Shown piece by piece: positions 21,494 to 30,571 of a stretch of DNA of 64,000 nucleotides. The stretch's first letter is position 1. Every line of letters begins with the position of its first letter. The notes beneath the pieces are model-generated. The model worked only from the letters and a program-made list of their open reading frames with translations, ran no database searches and had not been told where the DNA came from. Made by a program: the position numbers and the translations under genes. Source of the DNA: Cryphonectria parasitica EP155 (Eukaryota; Ascomycota; Sordariomycetes; Diaporthales; Cryphonectriaceae); contig NW_024468916.1 of assembly GCF_011745365.1 (NCBI RefSeq), positions 186,001 to 250,000 on the forward strand, read 5' to 3'.

Positions 21494-22659
21494 ATGGGTT
21501 TCTTCTGGGCTGATCCCGTACCAACCTCGTCCACGTCGTCTTCGAAGCCTTCGGCCTGTCCAGTCCCTCATCAAAAGCGTGGAGATGCGCCTCCTCCAGT
21601 AAGTCTATGCAGTACCATCCGAGAGGGGTTCTGAGCTCCCTGGCATCCCAGGGACTTTAGAATTAACAGGAATTACGCGCAGCCGAGTTGTCCAATGCAC
21701 AAAAGCACCCAGGATGCACTGAGCTCGGCATCTAACCACCCTCCCGCTGCTGCGGCAGCGCCTTCGTCGTGCCCCGTCCCCCACGACCAGAGAAACACAT
21801 CCAGCACCTCCGAAGACTCCTCCTTCCTCTCCAAGCTCAATCCTCTCAACTACATGTTCTCCGACCTCTCGCAGTCCCGCGCCCCTAACCAGACGCACGT
21901 CCTGCCGACCGAGCGCGATCCGAGCTCCATTCCCAAGGGCTCTGGAGATGGCAACTGGGAGTACCCCTCCCCCCAACAAATGTACAACGCGATGCTTCGC
22001 AAGGGCTACACAGACACCGATGTCACCGCCGTCGAGAGCATGGTCCAGGTCCACAACTTCCTGAACGAGGGCTGCTGGGCTGAAATCGTGGACTGGGAGA
22101 AGCGTTTCGGCGGAGGCTTCTCACGGGCCTGGCAGATCTGCAGGCGTGGCGAGGAGAATGCCCAGGAGACGCAGCGGTTGTTGGACTGGAGGAACAACAC
22201 CACACCAATAGAGCCTACCCTTGTGCGGTTTCAGGGCCGTCCCAAGGATTTGACTCCAAAGGCCTTCATGCTCCAGGTTATGGGCTGGATATATCCCGCC
22301 AAGTTTGGGTGAGTCGACTCCACACCTTTTTCTTTTCCATAAGAAAGAATCCCCAGCCAATTTGCCAACTACAGAATCGCCAAAGACTGACTCTATTTTG
22401 CAGCACTGAGAAGCCTTTCGATCGACATGATTGGTATGTTTCGAGAAATGTCGACGGCACACAGAAGGAGGTTCGATATGTCATCGACTACTACAGTGGA
22501 CCCCCAGAGCCCACTGGGGAGCCCGTCTTCTACCTCGATGTCCGCCCTGCCATGACTCCCACCGGCGCCGTAGAACGTCTGATGAGATGGGGCGGAGATG
22601 TCTGGTGGAGGGCATCTGGAGGGGCCGTCCGCGAAGCCAACCAAGCAACTGGAAAGTGA
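21494..22659 (+). CDS. Cytochrome c haem lyase (holocytochrome c synthase)
   Basis: Mitochondrial intermembrane-space enzyme that attaches haem to apocytochrome c. Exons 21494-21598, 21683-22308 and 22404-22659 join to 987 nt (328 aa). Exon 1 ([15 protein letters not shown]) carries a CPV haem-regulatory motif at C22. Two more CP motifs follow, CPM at C38 right after the first intron and CPV at C65. The core has [17 protein letters not shown], then [13 protein letters not shown] with the haem-ligand His at 159, [11 protein letters not shown], and the C-terminal [27 protein letters not shown] region. The short first exon would be missed by a long-ORF search, which would start at M40. It could be a cytochrome c1 lyase, since the two are hard to separate by eye. 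Confidence 0.93.
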
Positions 22660-23479
22660 AACGGGCCTAAAAACCTCTCAGCAAAGCAGCCTTTTTCTCT
22701 TCTCCACATCCCCTTTGGAAATGAGCTTCATGTTTGTATCATCACGCACGGGAACCTGATATGATTTGTATTGTCCGGACTTGGATTTCCAGCTGGCGTT
22801 TGGGAACTGGTCTCATGAGCGAATGAATGGTTCGTCTTCTCTTTCTGGGGCCTGGCAAACAAGATGATCAACACCGGACCAAAACTCCTCTCTACCTGTA
22901 TCAATCGAGGAAGACGCCACCATATACTGCTTCAAAATTGGATAGCATTAAGCACCTCCCTTCTTAATTGTATCAATCGCTCTATACCTGCGAGCTTCCT
23001 TGTTCAATTAAGCAAAGCTATATAGGGTCATGTGTAGTACTGATGCCAAATCCTTTCACAATGCATATACATAGGGACAAGTGGCTACCTAAGTATGTAT
23101 TCAAGTAGGTAAAGACTTGTGAATGCGAAAAGTGGCATGGCCATTGAATCTTATCTATGATCAGACCCAGGAATCCTGATCCCCACGACAGCACATGGTG
23201 AAAAGCCCACGCCGTCTTTGATGAGTGAAGAAAGAAGGCGAAAACGATAACAGGCGCAATACCGATACTGAGAGTGAAAACGATCAAAGGGAGCGTTCTA
23301 TAGCAAAAGCGATCGCGATGACGAGAAAAATAACGAGAGAAGCGTGCAATAAACCAAACAATATCCATATAATCACCCCAGATTTGATTAGATGAGAGAA
23401 ATCTTTTCCTCCCAATCAACACCAATTTACATCAAGCATCCACATCAAACAAAATAAGACATAGCAAAGCCCGTCGTGC
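22660..23479. other. Intergenic region downstream of haem lyase
   Basis: Haem lyase 3' flank. A 135-codon open frame at 23018-23425 (-) is hydrophobic but has no recognisable domain and is not called. Confidence 0.5.
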
Positions 23480-23487
23480 TTCTTCCC

Positions 23488-23910
23488 CTGACCTTGAATG
23501 TTGGCAGTATACTTAGGCTGGGCTTCTGCTGTCCAGAAAACCCATTCAACCTTACTGTAGTCAACACAACCTCAGACACCACTGAAGGCCATGCATCAAA
23601 AGTATAGCCTCTCGTCGACGAGTATCTGGGCATCCCATTCGCTCAGCCCCTAGTGGCAGAACTCCCCCTTGCGCCCTCAGAGAGATACAGTAGCGACAAC
23701 AATTATCTTGTCGCCAACCAAGAGCCCTTACCCTGCATATGACCACCAAGAACAATCAATTACTCGCAGTCAAAAGAACTGACAGACCATGGCGCAAAGT
23801 AATGACTACGCCAGCCACACAAGCGAGGACTGTCTCTATCTCAGCATCTGGAGCATGAACAGTTGCCATGATCATAATGTAGCCCATCTACAGCAGCGCA
23901 AGTGATTGTG
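23488..23910 (+). pseudogene. Decayed N-terminal remnant of a type-B carboxylesterase/lipase
   Basis: Fragment whose translation matches the start of fungal secreted carboxylesterases. One frame reads VVNTTSDTTEGHASKV, then a TAG stop (23605-23607), then VDEYLGIPFAQPLVAELPLA and ERYSSDNNY before a TGA (23740-23742). A second segment in another frame reads YASHTSEDCLYLSIW (about 23801-23845), the SEDCLYLN-type hallmark. The frame difference could be a former intron or an indel. The rest of the enzyme, including the GESAG nucleophile elbow and the catalytic His, is missing; the frame closes near 23908. There is no initiator region in good shape. The family call rests on two ordered motifs, so it is fairly secure; loss of function is certain as it stands. 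Confidence 0.75.
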
Positions 23911-24149
23911 CAGAAAATGCCAGCTTTTGTTTGTGTGTGCGGCCTGCTCAGGCTTCAATATTCGTTGTTCGGTGCAGCCACTACATAGTAATAATATTGG
24001 ATATATTACAGTCCAGGACTTTACTGCAACAATATATTACTCTAGAATTGTACGAATTTGTACTACACCTGCAATGTGATAATTCACCGCCCCCTCCCCC
24101 TTCCCAGAGAAGTCTCATTTCCTTGAATCATTTGCTCATCCTACAGGGC

Positions 24150-24800
24150 TCATGACACAACAGTAGCAAGCTGAGTAACCTGGTCCAGCAGACTCTGGTC
24201 CTCGCCCGCGGCATTCGTGAGGACTTTATCCCTGAGATGATCCACCTGCAGCGCGGCGTCCGTAGGCGGGTTTCCCTGCGCCGTCTGGATCCTGCTGACC
24301 TGCATCTCGAGGAAGAACTTGGGCACTTTCACAGCGAGACTGCCGCCCACGCTGCGGATGCCGGCCTCCGTGGCGAGGTAGACGTTCAGCTCGTCCTGGA
24401 AGGTCTGCAGGTCCGAGTTGGCGAGGGGATCGGCGGTGGCGAAGGTGTCCAGGGCGAACTGTAGTGGGGTGGAGGACGAGGTGGAGAAGTCGACATTGCT
24501 GAAGGAGACGTTGCCCGAGGTGACGTCTGGCACGTTGTCGATGGTCGTGGCCGTCGACGAGCAGGTGATGCTGGACTGGATGGCCGTGACCGAGTCTTGG
24601 ACCTCGGCTGGCAGGGCGACGTTGCCGACCACGAAGCATGCGTTCTGGCGAGGCGCAAGAGGTGCTATGGTAATTATTTTGTCAGTCCAGAAAGTTTCTT
24701 TGCGCTTATGATATTGTACGAGCAGCAACTTACTTGCACGGCCCAGGCACGAAGTGGCGAGTGCCAGGAGCAGAAAGGTAGAAGTAGGACGTGACGGCAT
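24150..24800 (-). CDS. Small secreted protein (function unknown)
   Basis: 193 aa from exons 24800-24734 and 24664-24150 (582 nt). The N-terminus MPSRPTSTFLLLALATSCLG is a clear signal peptide, followed after splicing by TPLAPRQNACF, with a possible Kex2-like or dipeptidyl processing region near the Arg. The mature protein has few Cys, Ser/Thr-rich segments (CSSTATTIDNVPDV) and a conserved-looking helical part (NVYLATEAGIRSVGG, VPKFFLEMQVSRIQTAQGNP). I recall similar uncharacterised secreted proteins in other ascomycetes but cannot name a domain. The intron removes a stretch (KLLLVQYHKRKE) that would sit oddly after a signal peptide, which supports the splice model. The esterase remnant lies just beyond its 3' end. 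Confidence 0.75.
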   Translation of the reverse strand: MPSRPTSTFLLLALATSCLGRASKLLLVQYHKRKETFWTDKIITIAPLAPRQNACFVVGNVALPAEVQDSVTAIQSSITCSSTATTIDNVPDVTSGNVSFSNVDFSTSSSTPLQFALDTFATADPLANSDLQTFQDELNVYLATEAGIRSVGGSLAVKVPKFFLEMQVSRIQTAQGNPPTDAALQVDHLRDKVLTNAAGEDQSLLDQVTQLATVVS

Positions 24801-26101
24801 CTTGAAAATATAGCGCCGGCGCAGCAATAATGGCTAGAGAGAGAAAAGATATATAGTCGTAATAATTTAATGATTGGCTATAACGAGCGCGTGAGATAGA
24901 AAGAATGTAGAAGAAAAGAGATGCCAGCCTCGGGTGTTTAGTCGATCAAATTGATGGAAACAAGGACGATCATCAGAGGAACAAGAGACGAACATGTTCC
25001 CTTTTATTATGCAGTGTTCCTTCTCCTTCTCCTTTGACGCATTTGCGTCGCCATCTGCGCGCATCGCCTTACTCTCCTTCTTGTGGTAGCAAGTATCATG
25101 AGTGGATCCCCGGCTCCCTGTATGCACTACAGTAGAGCTTGGCAGTCGACAGTGTTGAATTATCACGACCCGACACATGACCTGGTTGGGGCGCTTTAAT
25201 CGTAGGATCTTTGGCAGTGTGTGGCTGTCTGTACAAGGGGTTATAATGTCCTGATATGCTTAAGTTCATGAACCATAGTATGCTTAAGCGGCTTCAGAAC
25301 AGCTTGATCGACCTGTCTCGAACAGGTTCGGGGGTTGAGCCCCAACCACCTGAAAAGCTTGGCACCCAGTGTGGCTGCAAGTGGACATGCCCGTGAGTGG
25401 ATCGTCACGAGGCACAGGACTTGATTGGGTGCCTTGTGTACTACTTACTTGCTTTTGCCTCGGTCTTCTTCTATGAAAAACAAAGCATAGGTCACGCATT
25501 CAATTTTACTCCTGCAATTTGAGGCTTTCCCTGTTTCTAATACTCGGTATAATGTCCCATATTGGCGTCGTCGATAGTCTATTAGGCTGTGAGGCTGTCT
25601 GCTAGTGATTAAGTACCCACAATGCTACATGACCTTGGACATCGAAGACTTGAGGAGAACAACGTATGAATGGTGGGAAGGAAAGCAGGATAACCAAGTC
25701 CCACATTATCAAAGGCCCTATTCTTGTGTCGAGTACCCTACCATCAGCCTGCACTGCTGCTGGAAAAACTGAATGTCATTGGATAAGAAGGGGAAGAAAG
25801 GAAATGCCAAAACATGCAACACTCGAACTACTACTACGATAGCGCAAGCATGAACAAACCCCAGCAGATAATGGTGTCCCCTCAACATCTCACCCCGCTG
25901 AAACATTACCACGTTGGCTTGCTGGATCACCCCGGAGCCGTCTCATGCTGTGTGCAATCATGTTGACGTCCGTCCTCAGAACCTGCCACCCTCATCGAAT
26001 TAGCATCTAATTATCCTTCTTAAGACACGAGGGTAGGGTAGGGTAGGAAGGAGATGGGTTCCTATGTAAGACATACATGGCCCTGGCCACTGCGCCGCCA
26101 T
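24801..26101. other. Intergenic region upstream of small secreted protein gene
   Basis: About 1.3 kb without a supported gene. It includes a GGGTA-repeat tract at 26029-26046 near the 3' end of the next gene. Confidence 0.55.
26027..26046 (+). repeat. GGGTA tandem repeat (three and a half units)
   Basis: GGGTAGGGTAGGGTAGG is a 5-bp repeat, not the fungal TTAGGG telomere unit. The spaced G-tracts could form a G-quadruplex on this strand. It lies in the 3' flank of the 26.1-kb gene. Confidence 0.6.
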
Positions 26102-26986
26102 CTAGTCGTCGTGCTGAAGCGGCTTTGCACCTGTCAGGGCCGAGAAGATAGCTGCATCTTCCTTGGCCCTCGGTGGCTTTCGATCCAGCATGGCTTTCAT
26201 GCGAACAATATTTGACGGTCGCCTAGGGCGATAGTCCGTGTTTAGATACGCTCCGTTAAGATATGAGCTAACGACCTGGCCGAATTGGACACTCTTTTGG
26301 TGCACCCTGGCCAGGACTGACGGCCGCCGTTTTGTCCCCTCTGCTTCTCGCCGGTCGTCGTACCCATTGACAAGCTCTGTGTGGCCGTCCCACAAGGTTC
26401 TTGCCATCTCACCGATCGATCTGCAACCCTCCGTCGTCGTCACATCCTTTCCCTGCAGATTTCCAGGGCTTGGATGCCAGGTGATTTCTGTGACGCTGTT
26501 CCGCGAGACGATGGTTGCTTTTGTTGCGCTCGTCTTCTTCGCAATCTCCTCTTCGTCTGGATCGCCAGCCCCTTTAGTCATCACTGCTTGCGAGCTGGCG
26601 ATTGTCGTGGCAGGATCTGCTGCGGTTGCGGGAACGGAACGCAAGGGCCTGAGAACTCGAGAGGGTGGCTTCGACGACGAGCCAGGAGAATCTGAGAAAG
26701 CCACCACATGAACTTGCTTCCTGAGTTGCTCAGCTGGGTCCGAGAGATGGCAGAGGAGGCCAGGCACTTCGCTTTCGCTGATCAAGTAGACATCATCGTC
26801 CAGACAATTTTCAAGTCCGCGCGTGACCGAGTTCACCTTGGTGGTTTCTCGAAGGTAGCCCTTGATTCGCCTGAGCAAATCCTTTGGATCGGCCAAGCTG
26901 GGCGTCGTCGCGCTGTCGTGCGAAAAAGCGTCCAGCTGTCCCGAGATATGTGTTTCCTGCTGCTCGGTGTCGGTCGTATTTGCCAT
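26102..26986 (-). CDS. Hypothetical protein, 294 aa
   Basis: Single-exon frame opening MANTTDTEQQETH, not recognised. No signal peptide or membrane segment. The N-terminal third is hydrophilic (LLRRIKGYLRETTKVNS, CLDDDVYLISESEVP), the middle is Ser/Pro/Ala-rich and probably disordered, and the C-terminal third is basic (YRPRRPSNIVRMKAMLDRKP) and could bind nucleic acid or phosphoinositides. The composition is coding-like and it has a full start and stop with no competing frame. The opposite-strand frame 26238-26711 is a shadow. Its neighbours (a secreted protein and a Nop8-like gene) give no functional hint. Confidence 0.6.
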   Translation of the reverse strand: MANTTDTEQQETHISGQLDAFSHDSATTPSLADPKDLLRRIKGYLRETTKVNSVTRGLENCLDDDVYLISESEVPGLLCHLSDPAEQLRKQVHVVAFSDSPGSSSKPPSRVLRPLRSVPATAADPATTIASSQAVMTKGAGDPDEEEIAKKTSATKATIVSRNSVTEITWHPSPGNLQGKDVTTTEGCRSIGEMARTLWDGHTELVNGYDDRREAEGTKRRPSVLARVHQKSVQFGQVVSSYLNGAYLNTDYRPRRPSNIVRMKAMLDRKPPRAKEDAAIFSALTGAKPLQHDD

Positions 26987-27958
26987 TAGGGCGAGCAGTA
27001 TCTAAAGAGAAAGGTCCAGGGATCTAAACCACTCAGAGGCCCAGCAACGCGCTCCAAGGACTGCCGGTCGACACAACAAGACAAGAAAAGGTGAGTGCAT
27101 TCCACTGACGGAAATAGGCTACTATTCATTAGATTTTAGGCTGTCAGGTGTGAAATCATACTCGTGGCCGCATAGGTAAAGAAGGAAAAGATGTAGGAGT
27201 AGTGGGTGTAAGCAGCGCGGCTGTCCAGAGTATTGAAATACTTAGCACATCTCTGCGAGCTGCGAAAGTGATGATGATGGCAGGCACGACTGTCCATCTT
27301 TTTCAGATTTCAATCCAGGTTCTCTTTCTGAGTGAATGAACCATAGCAACGTGTCAATATGGCCGCTGGAAAATGGCCTCGAACAAGTGGTCCTCATTAC
27401 CACACATGGTGTCCTCCGCTGGATTAAATGGCATCATCACGACAGGGACCTCACCGTAAAAAGATGCGTCAACGAGAGGAACGGGGTAAGACCTGCGTCT
27501 GCAGATTTATCTTGACTAGATAATTCTCAAGAGCCACAGACGGGACAATTGCAGGCTTTCTTTTAGGACCTGTTGCTTACTCAAGTGTACACGGTATTAG
27601 TTGTACCAAATCTCAATAACTTTTGGTTTACTGGTACAGTACCATGTAAGTAGATACAAGTATGTACAGGAACTGGGTAAGGGTTGTAAAGAAATAAAAA
27701 TAGAGCGGGGTGGATGCCTTGCAGCAGGTTATTATCAGACGAGACGGCAGGGTAGGGGTCTTCTTATCGCTATCGCTATCACTAACCTTTATCGCATTTC
27801 TTTTCCACAGCATCCTTCAGAAGTTACTGCTGTCAATTTTCGATCTGACCTCAGCACACCACCAATCCCCAATCTCCAACACAATCCTTCATCCACCCAA
27901 AGTCAGCCACAGCCCGCCCTCTTCTTCTTCCATCATGTCATTTTGAAACGTGACAGGC
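26987..27958. other. Divergent intergenic region before the Nop8-like gene
   Basis: Holds two promoters and the 5' UTR of the Nop8-like gene, including a minimal upstream frame at 27935-27946. Pyrimidine-rich runs occur near 27765-27790 and 27895-27930. No gene seen. Confidence 0.55.
27935..27946 (+). promoter_or_regulatory. Three-codon uORF (Met-Ser-Phe-stop)
   Basis: ATG TCA TTT TGA ends 12 bp before the ATG of the Nop8-like gene. If it lies in the 5' UTR, ribosomes would have to leaky-scan or reinitiate. Its presence in the transcript is inferred. Confidence 0.4.
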
Positions 27959-29767
27959 ATGAAGAACAACAAGCCAACCTCCAGCACATCCTCTCGCGAG
28001 CCTCTACAGGCAGACTCTGCACACCGCGCAGCAGCAGAGGCAAGCTACTCGCGCCTGCACATCACCCCTCTGGATCCAGCCCTTCTAAAAGTCGTTGTGC
28101 CTCCTTCTGTACTCCCTCACGCCCGCTGCGTCTCCTACCACACCATTCAAACCTTTCCCGAGAGGCCCTACGGCTTCATCGAGCTGCCCTCTGCCGACGC
28201 TACCAAGATCAAGAACAAGCTCAACGGGGCGGTCCTCAGGGGCAGCAAGATCCGTGTCGAACTGGCCCGACCAGACAACATGCCACAGCCATCTCCAGAC
28301 GCCGTGGTGGACCACCCGTCCTCCTCCAAAAGGTCCAGAGCTGAAAAGAAGGACAGGAAGGACAGGAAGAGGAAGCGTGACCCTCAAGAGATTGTAGGGA
28401 TCGAGCTGGAAGAGGGCCGCAAGGTCAAGCGCGGCTGGACAGTAACACCAGAAGAGGCCCTGGCCAAGAAGGAAAAGGAGAAAAAAGAAGAAAGGAAATC
28501 GGCCAAGTCCAAGGATAAAGAAAAGAAAGAGAAAAAGGACAAGAAAAAGAAGAAGGCCAGAGAACCAGAGTCTCTCTACTCTGAAGTGCCTGAGTGCCTG
28601 ATCAAGACCCAACTGCCACCAAACAGGCTTGATGTGGCCGAAAATGCAGCCACAGATCACAAGAAGAAATCCAAGAAGAAGCAGGCAAGAGAGATTGTGG
28701 TTCATGAGTTTGAGAGGAACACCAAGTTTCCGACATTTCTCAAGCCGGTCGCAGCAGAGACCACAAAGGAGGCAAAGAAGGAGACCTCCTTCATAGAGGG
28801 CAAGGGGTGGGTTGGTGATGATGGCACTGTTGTGGAGGAGGTGAAAAGCACCAGGCCCAAAGCTTTCCCCAAAATTCAGGTCAACCAGTCACGCCATCCC
28901 AAGCCAAAGGAGACAGCACAAGAAGATGATACCAGCAGTAGCAGTGGTGATAGCAGCAGCGACGACGAGAGCTCTTCAGAGGACATGTCTGAACCTTTCC
29001 CGGTCAGTCAAATGAGCACCAACAAAGAGGTCATTTCTTCATCACTTCACAGCCCCACAACTGTACCTACAGCAACAACAGGGCCAGAGCAGGCGAGGCC
29101 AGAGTCTTCAGGCTCACTCAGGAGTCTCACTATCAAGATCCCACCAGCAACTCCAACACCTGGCTCCAGCAAGGTACATCCCCTTGAAGCTCTGTACAAG
29201 CGGCAGAAAGGAGACCAGACTGCCAACAGCAAGAGTGAGGCTGTTGATTCTGGGGCGCCTTTTTCCTTCTTTGGTGCCCATGGAGAGGACATTGACAGTG
29301 ATGAGGATCTGGATGGGGAAGACAATGCTCTGGAAAGTGATCATGCTGCTGTGGACAGCCTTGGGGTGCCTCCCCCGGGGCCCCCAGTGCCCATGACCCC
29401 CTTCACCAAGCAAGATTTCGAGTGGAGGAACACCAGAAGTGCAGCTCCCACTCCAGACACTGCTCATCCCAGCAGAATCTCGAGGTTCTGGCCCTTGAGG
29501 GGGGAAGAGGAAAATGTTCTAGATGATGTCCAGGAGGACGCGAGGGAAGAAGATGGCAATGATGAGGACACAGCTGGTCACCATAGTGGTGCTCCTGGGG
29601 ATGGCGACGAAGCTGAGAAGGGAGCCACCAACCCCAACACAGATTTCCAGAAGTGGTTCTGGGAAAACCGCGGTGATCTCAACAGGTCATGGAAGAAGAG
29701 GAGAAAGCTAGCTGCCAAGGAAAAGAGATATCGAGACAACAAGGCCAGGGCAGACAGAGCCGTCTAA
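27959..29767 (+). CDS. RRM nucleolar protein, Nop8/NOL8-like
   Basis: 602 aa, single exon, start MKNNKPTSSTSSREP. A degenerate RRM covers about residues 25-100 (RLHITPLDPALLKVVVPP, RPYGFIELPSADATK, LNGAVLRGSKIRVELARP). A long Lys/Glu-rich basic region (about 120-215) with many nuclear-localisation-type clusters follows, then an acidic Ser/Asp tract (SSSSGDSSSDDESSSED near 325-345). The C-terminal block, NTDFQKWFWENRGDLNRSW followed by a basic tail, is typical of this group. In yeast Nop8 acts in 60S ribosomal subunit assembly; the same role here is inferred. The assignment is by architecture and C-terminal motif, so orthology is probable rather than proven. Confidence 0.75.
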   Translation: MKNNKPTSSTSSREPLQADSAHRAAAEASYSRLHITPLDPALLKVVVPPSVLPHARCVSYHTIQTFPERPYGFIELPSADATKIKNKLNGAVLRGSKIRVELARPDNMPQPSPDAVVDHPSSSKRSRAEKKDRKDRKRKRDPQEIVGIELEEGRKVKRGWTVTPEEALAKKEKEKKEERKSAKSKDKEKKEKKDKKKKKAREPESLYSEVPECLIKTQLPPNRLDVAENAATDHKKKSKKKQAREIVVHEFERNTKFPTFLKPVAAETTKEAKKETSFIEGKGWVGDDGTVVEEVKSTRPKAFPKIQVNQSRHPKPKETAQEDDTSSSSGDSSSDDESSSEDMSEPFPVSQMSTNKEVISSSLHSPTTVPTATTGPEQARPESSGSLRSLTIKIPPATPTPGSSKVHPLEALYKRQKGDQTANSKSEAVDSGAPFSFFGAHGEDIDSDEDLDGEDNALESDHAAVDSLGVPPPGPPVPMTPFTKQDFEWRNTRSAAPTPDTAHPSRISRFWPLRGEEENVLDDVQEDAREEDGNDEDTAGHHSGAPGDGDEAEKGATNPNTDFQKWFWENRGDLNRSWKKRRKLAAKEKRYRDNKARADRAV

Positions 29768-30571
29768 TATGAACCAACGAGGTTTGGTTTTGTTTTAATG
29801 GCAAGGAGCCTGATCTTGCAATCTCCATTTCCGTTGTTCCTATGTTCAATAACTGTTCCTGTGTCTGATGGTTTCCTTTCAGTTTGTCGTCCATTATAAT
29901 ACAGGGAAAGTGCCATGGAAAAGTCCAAACCATGAGACCATCCATCACCCTGTCCTTTTATCCCCCAAGCTCGTCTCCTTCCATTCAAGTCCATTCAATG
30001 TTCCATTTTACCGAAGTCGCACCCATACTCCAAGAATGCGGCATATGAAGCCCCTGCCGGCATTATCTCCCCTTGCGATGCTCTCAAACTGTGTGTCTTT
30101 CTGATCAGCCTTCACCAGATCCTGTCCTGCCACCAGCAGAAGCTAGCTTATGGCAGCCGTCGTCAAGTCAGTAAAAGAGAGAAGAAGAAAAAAGAAAAAG
30201 AAAAAGAAAGGATTTGTGCAGACCAACAATTCTGTGGTGTCGACTGGGGCAAGAAGACCAGTGTTGCCCATTTCTCCAACAGTCAGTCTCCCTGAACAAT
30301 GCATTCCCCCCCCCCCCCCCCAAAAAAAAATCAAGTCGAGCTGATCAAACCACTCATCAGCTCTAGCCTTGCATGTCCCGAGCACCAATTTTCATGATGA
30401 ATCTCATCCAGCTGTTCCTTACTCAGCATCACGTCGTCAATGGATTTTGGGAGGAAAGAGCAGGGTTAATGTTGCTGTTAAGTTGTCCTTGCCTCTTGAG
30501 GACCGAAAAAGGCTGCTGTTCATGCTGGTGTCGCCCACCAGCTATGGCAGCCTTCTGTTGTACCTGATGGT
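29768..30571. other. Convergent 3' region with poly-C run
   Basis: Shared 3' flank of two convergent genes. It holds an A/G-rich tract (about 30175-30210) and a C run at about 30307-30322 followed by A's. No gene seen. Confidence 0.55.

Noticed and set aside
23018..23425. 135-codon hydrophobic frame on - strand
   Set aside because: Hydrophobic patches but no family feature and it overlaps no conserved block; likely chance.
25285..25380. tRNA-like pieces (GGTTCG-type loop)
   Set aside because: No full cloverleaf: A-box, anticodon stem and acceptor pairing could not be assembled.
26027..26046. GGGTA repeat as a telomere remnant
   Set aside because: The unit is 5 bp and does not match TTAGGG; treated as a simple repeat.
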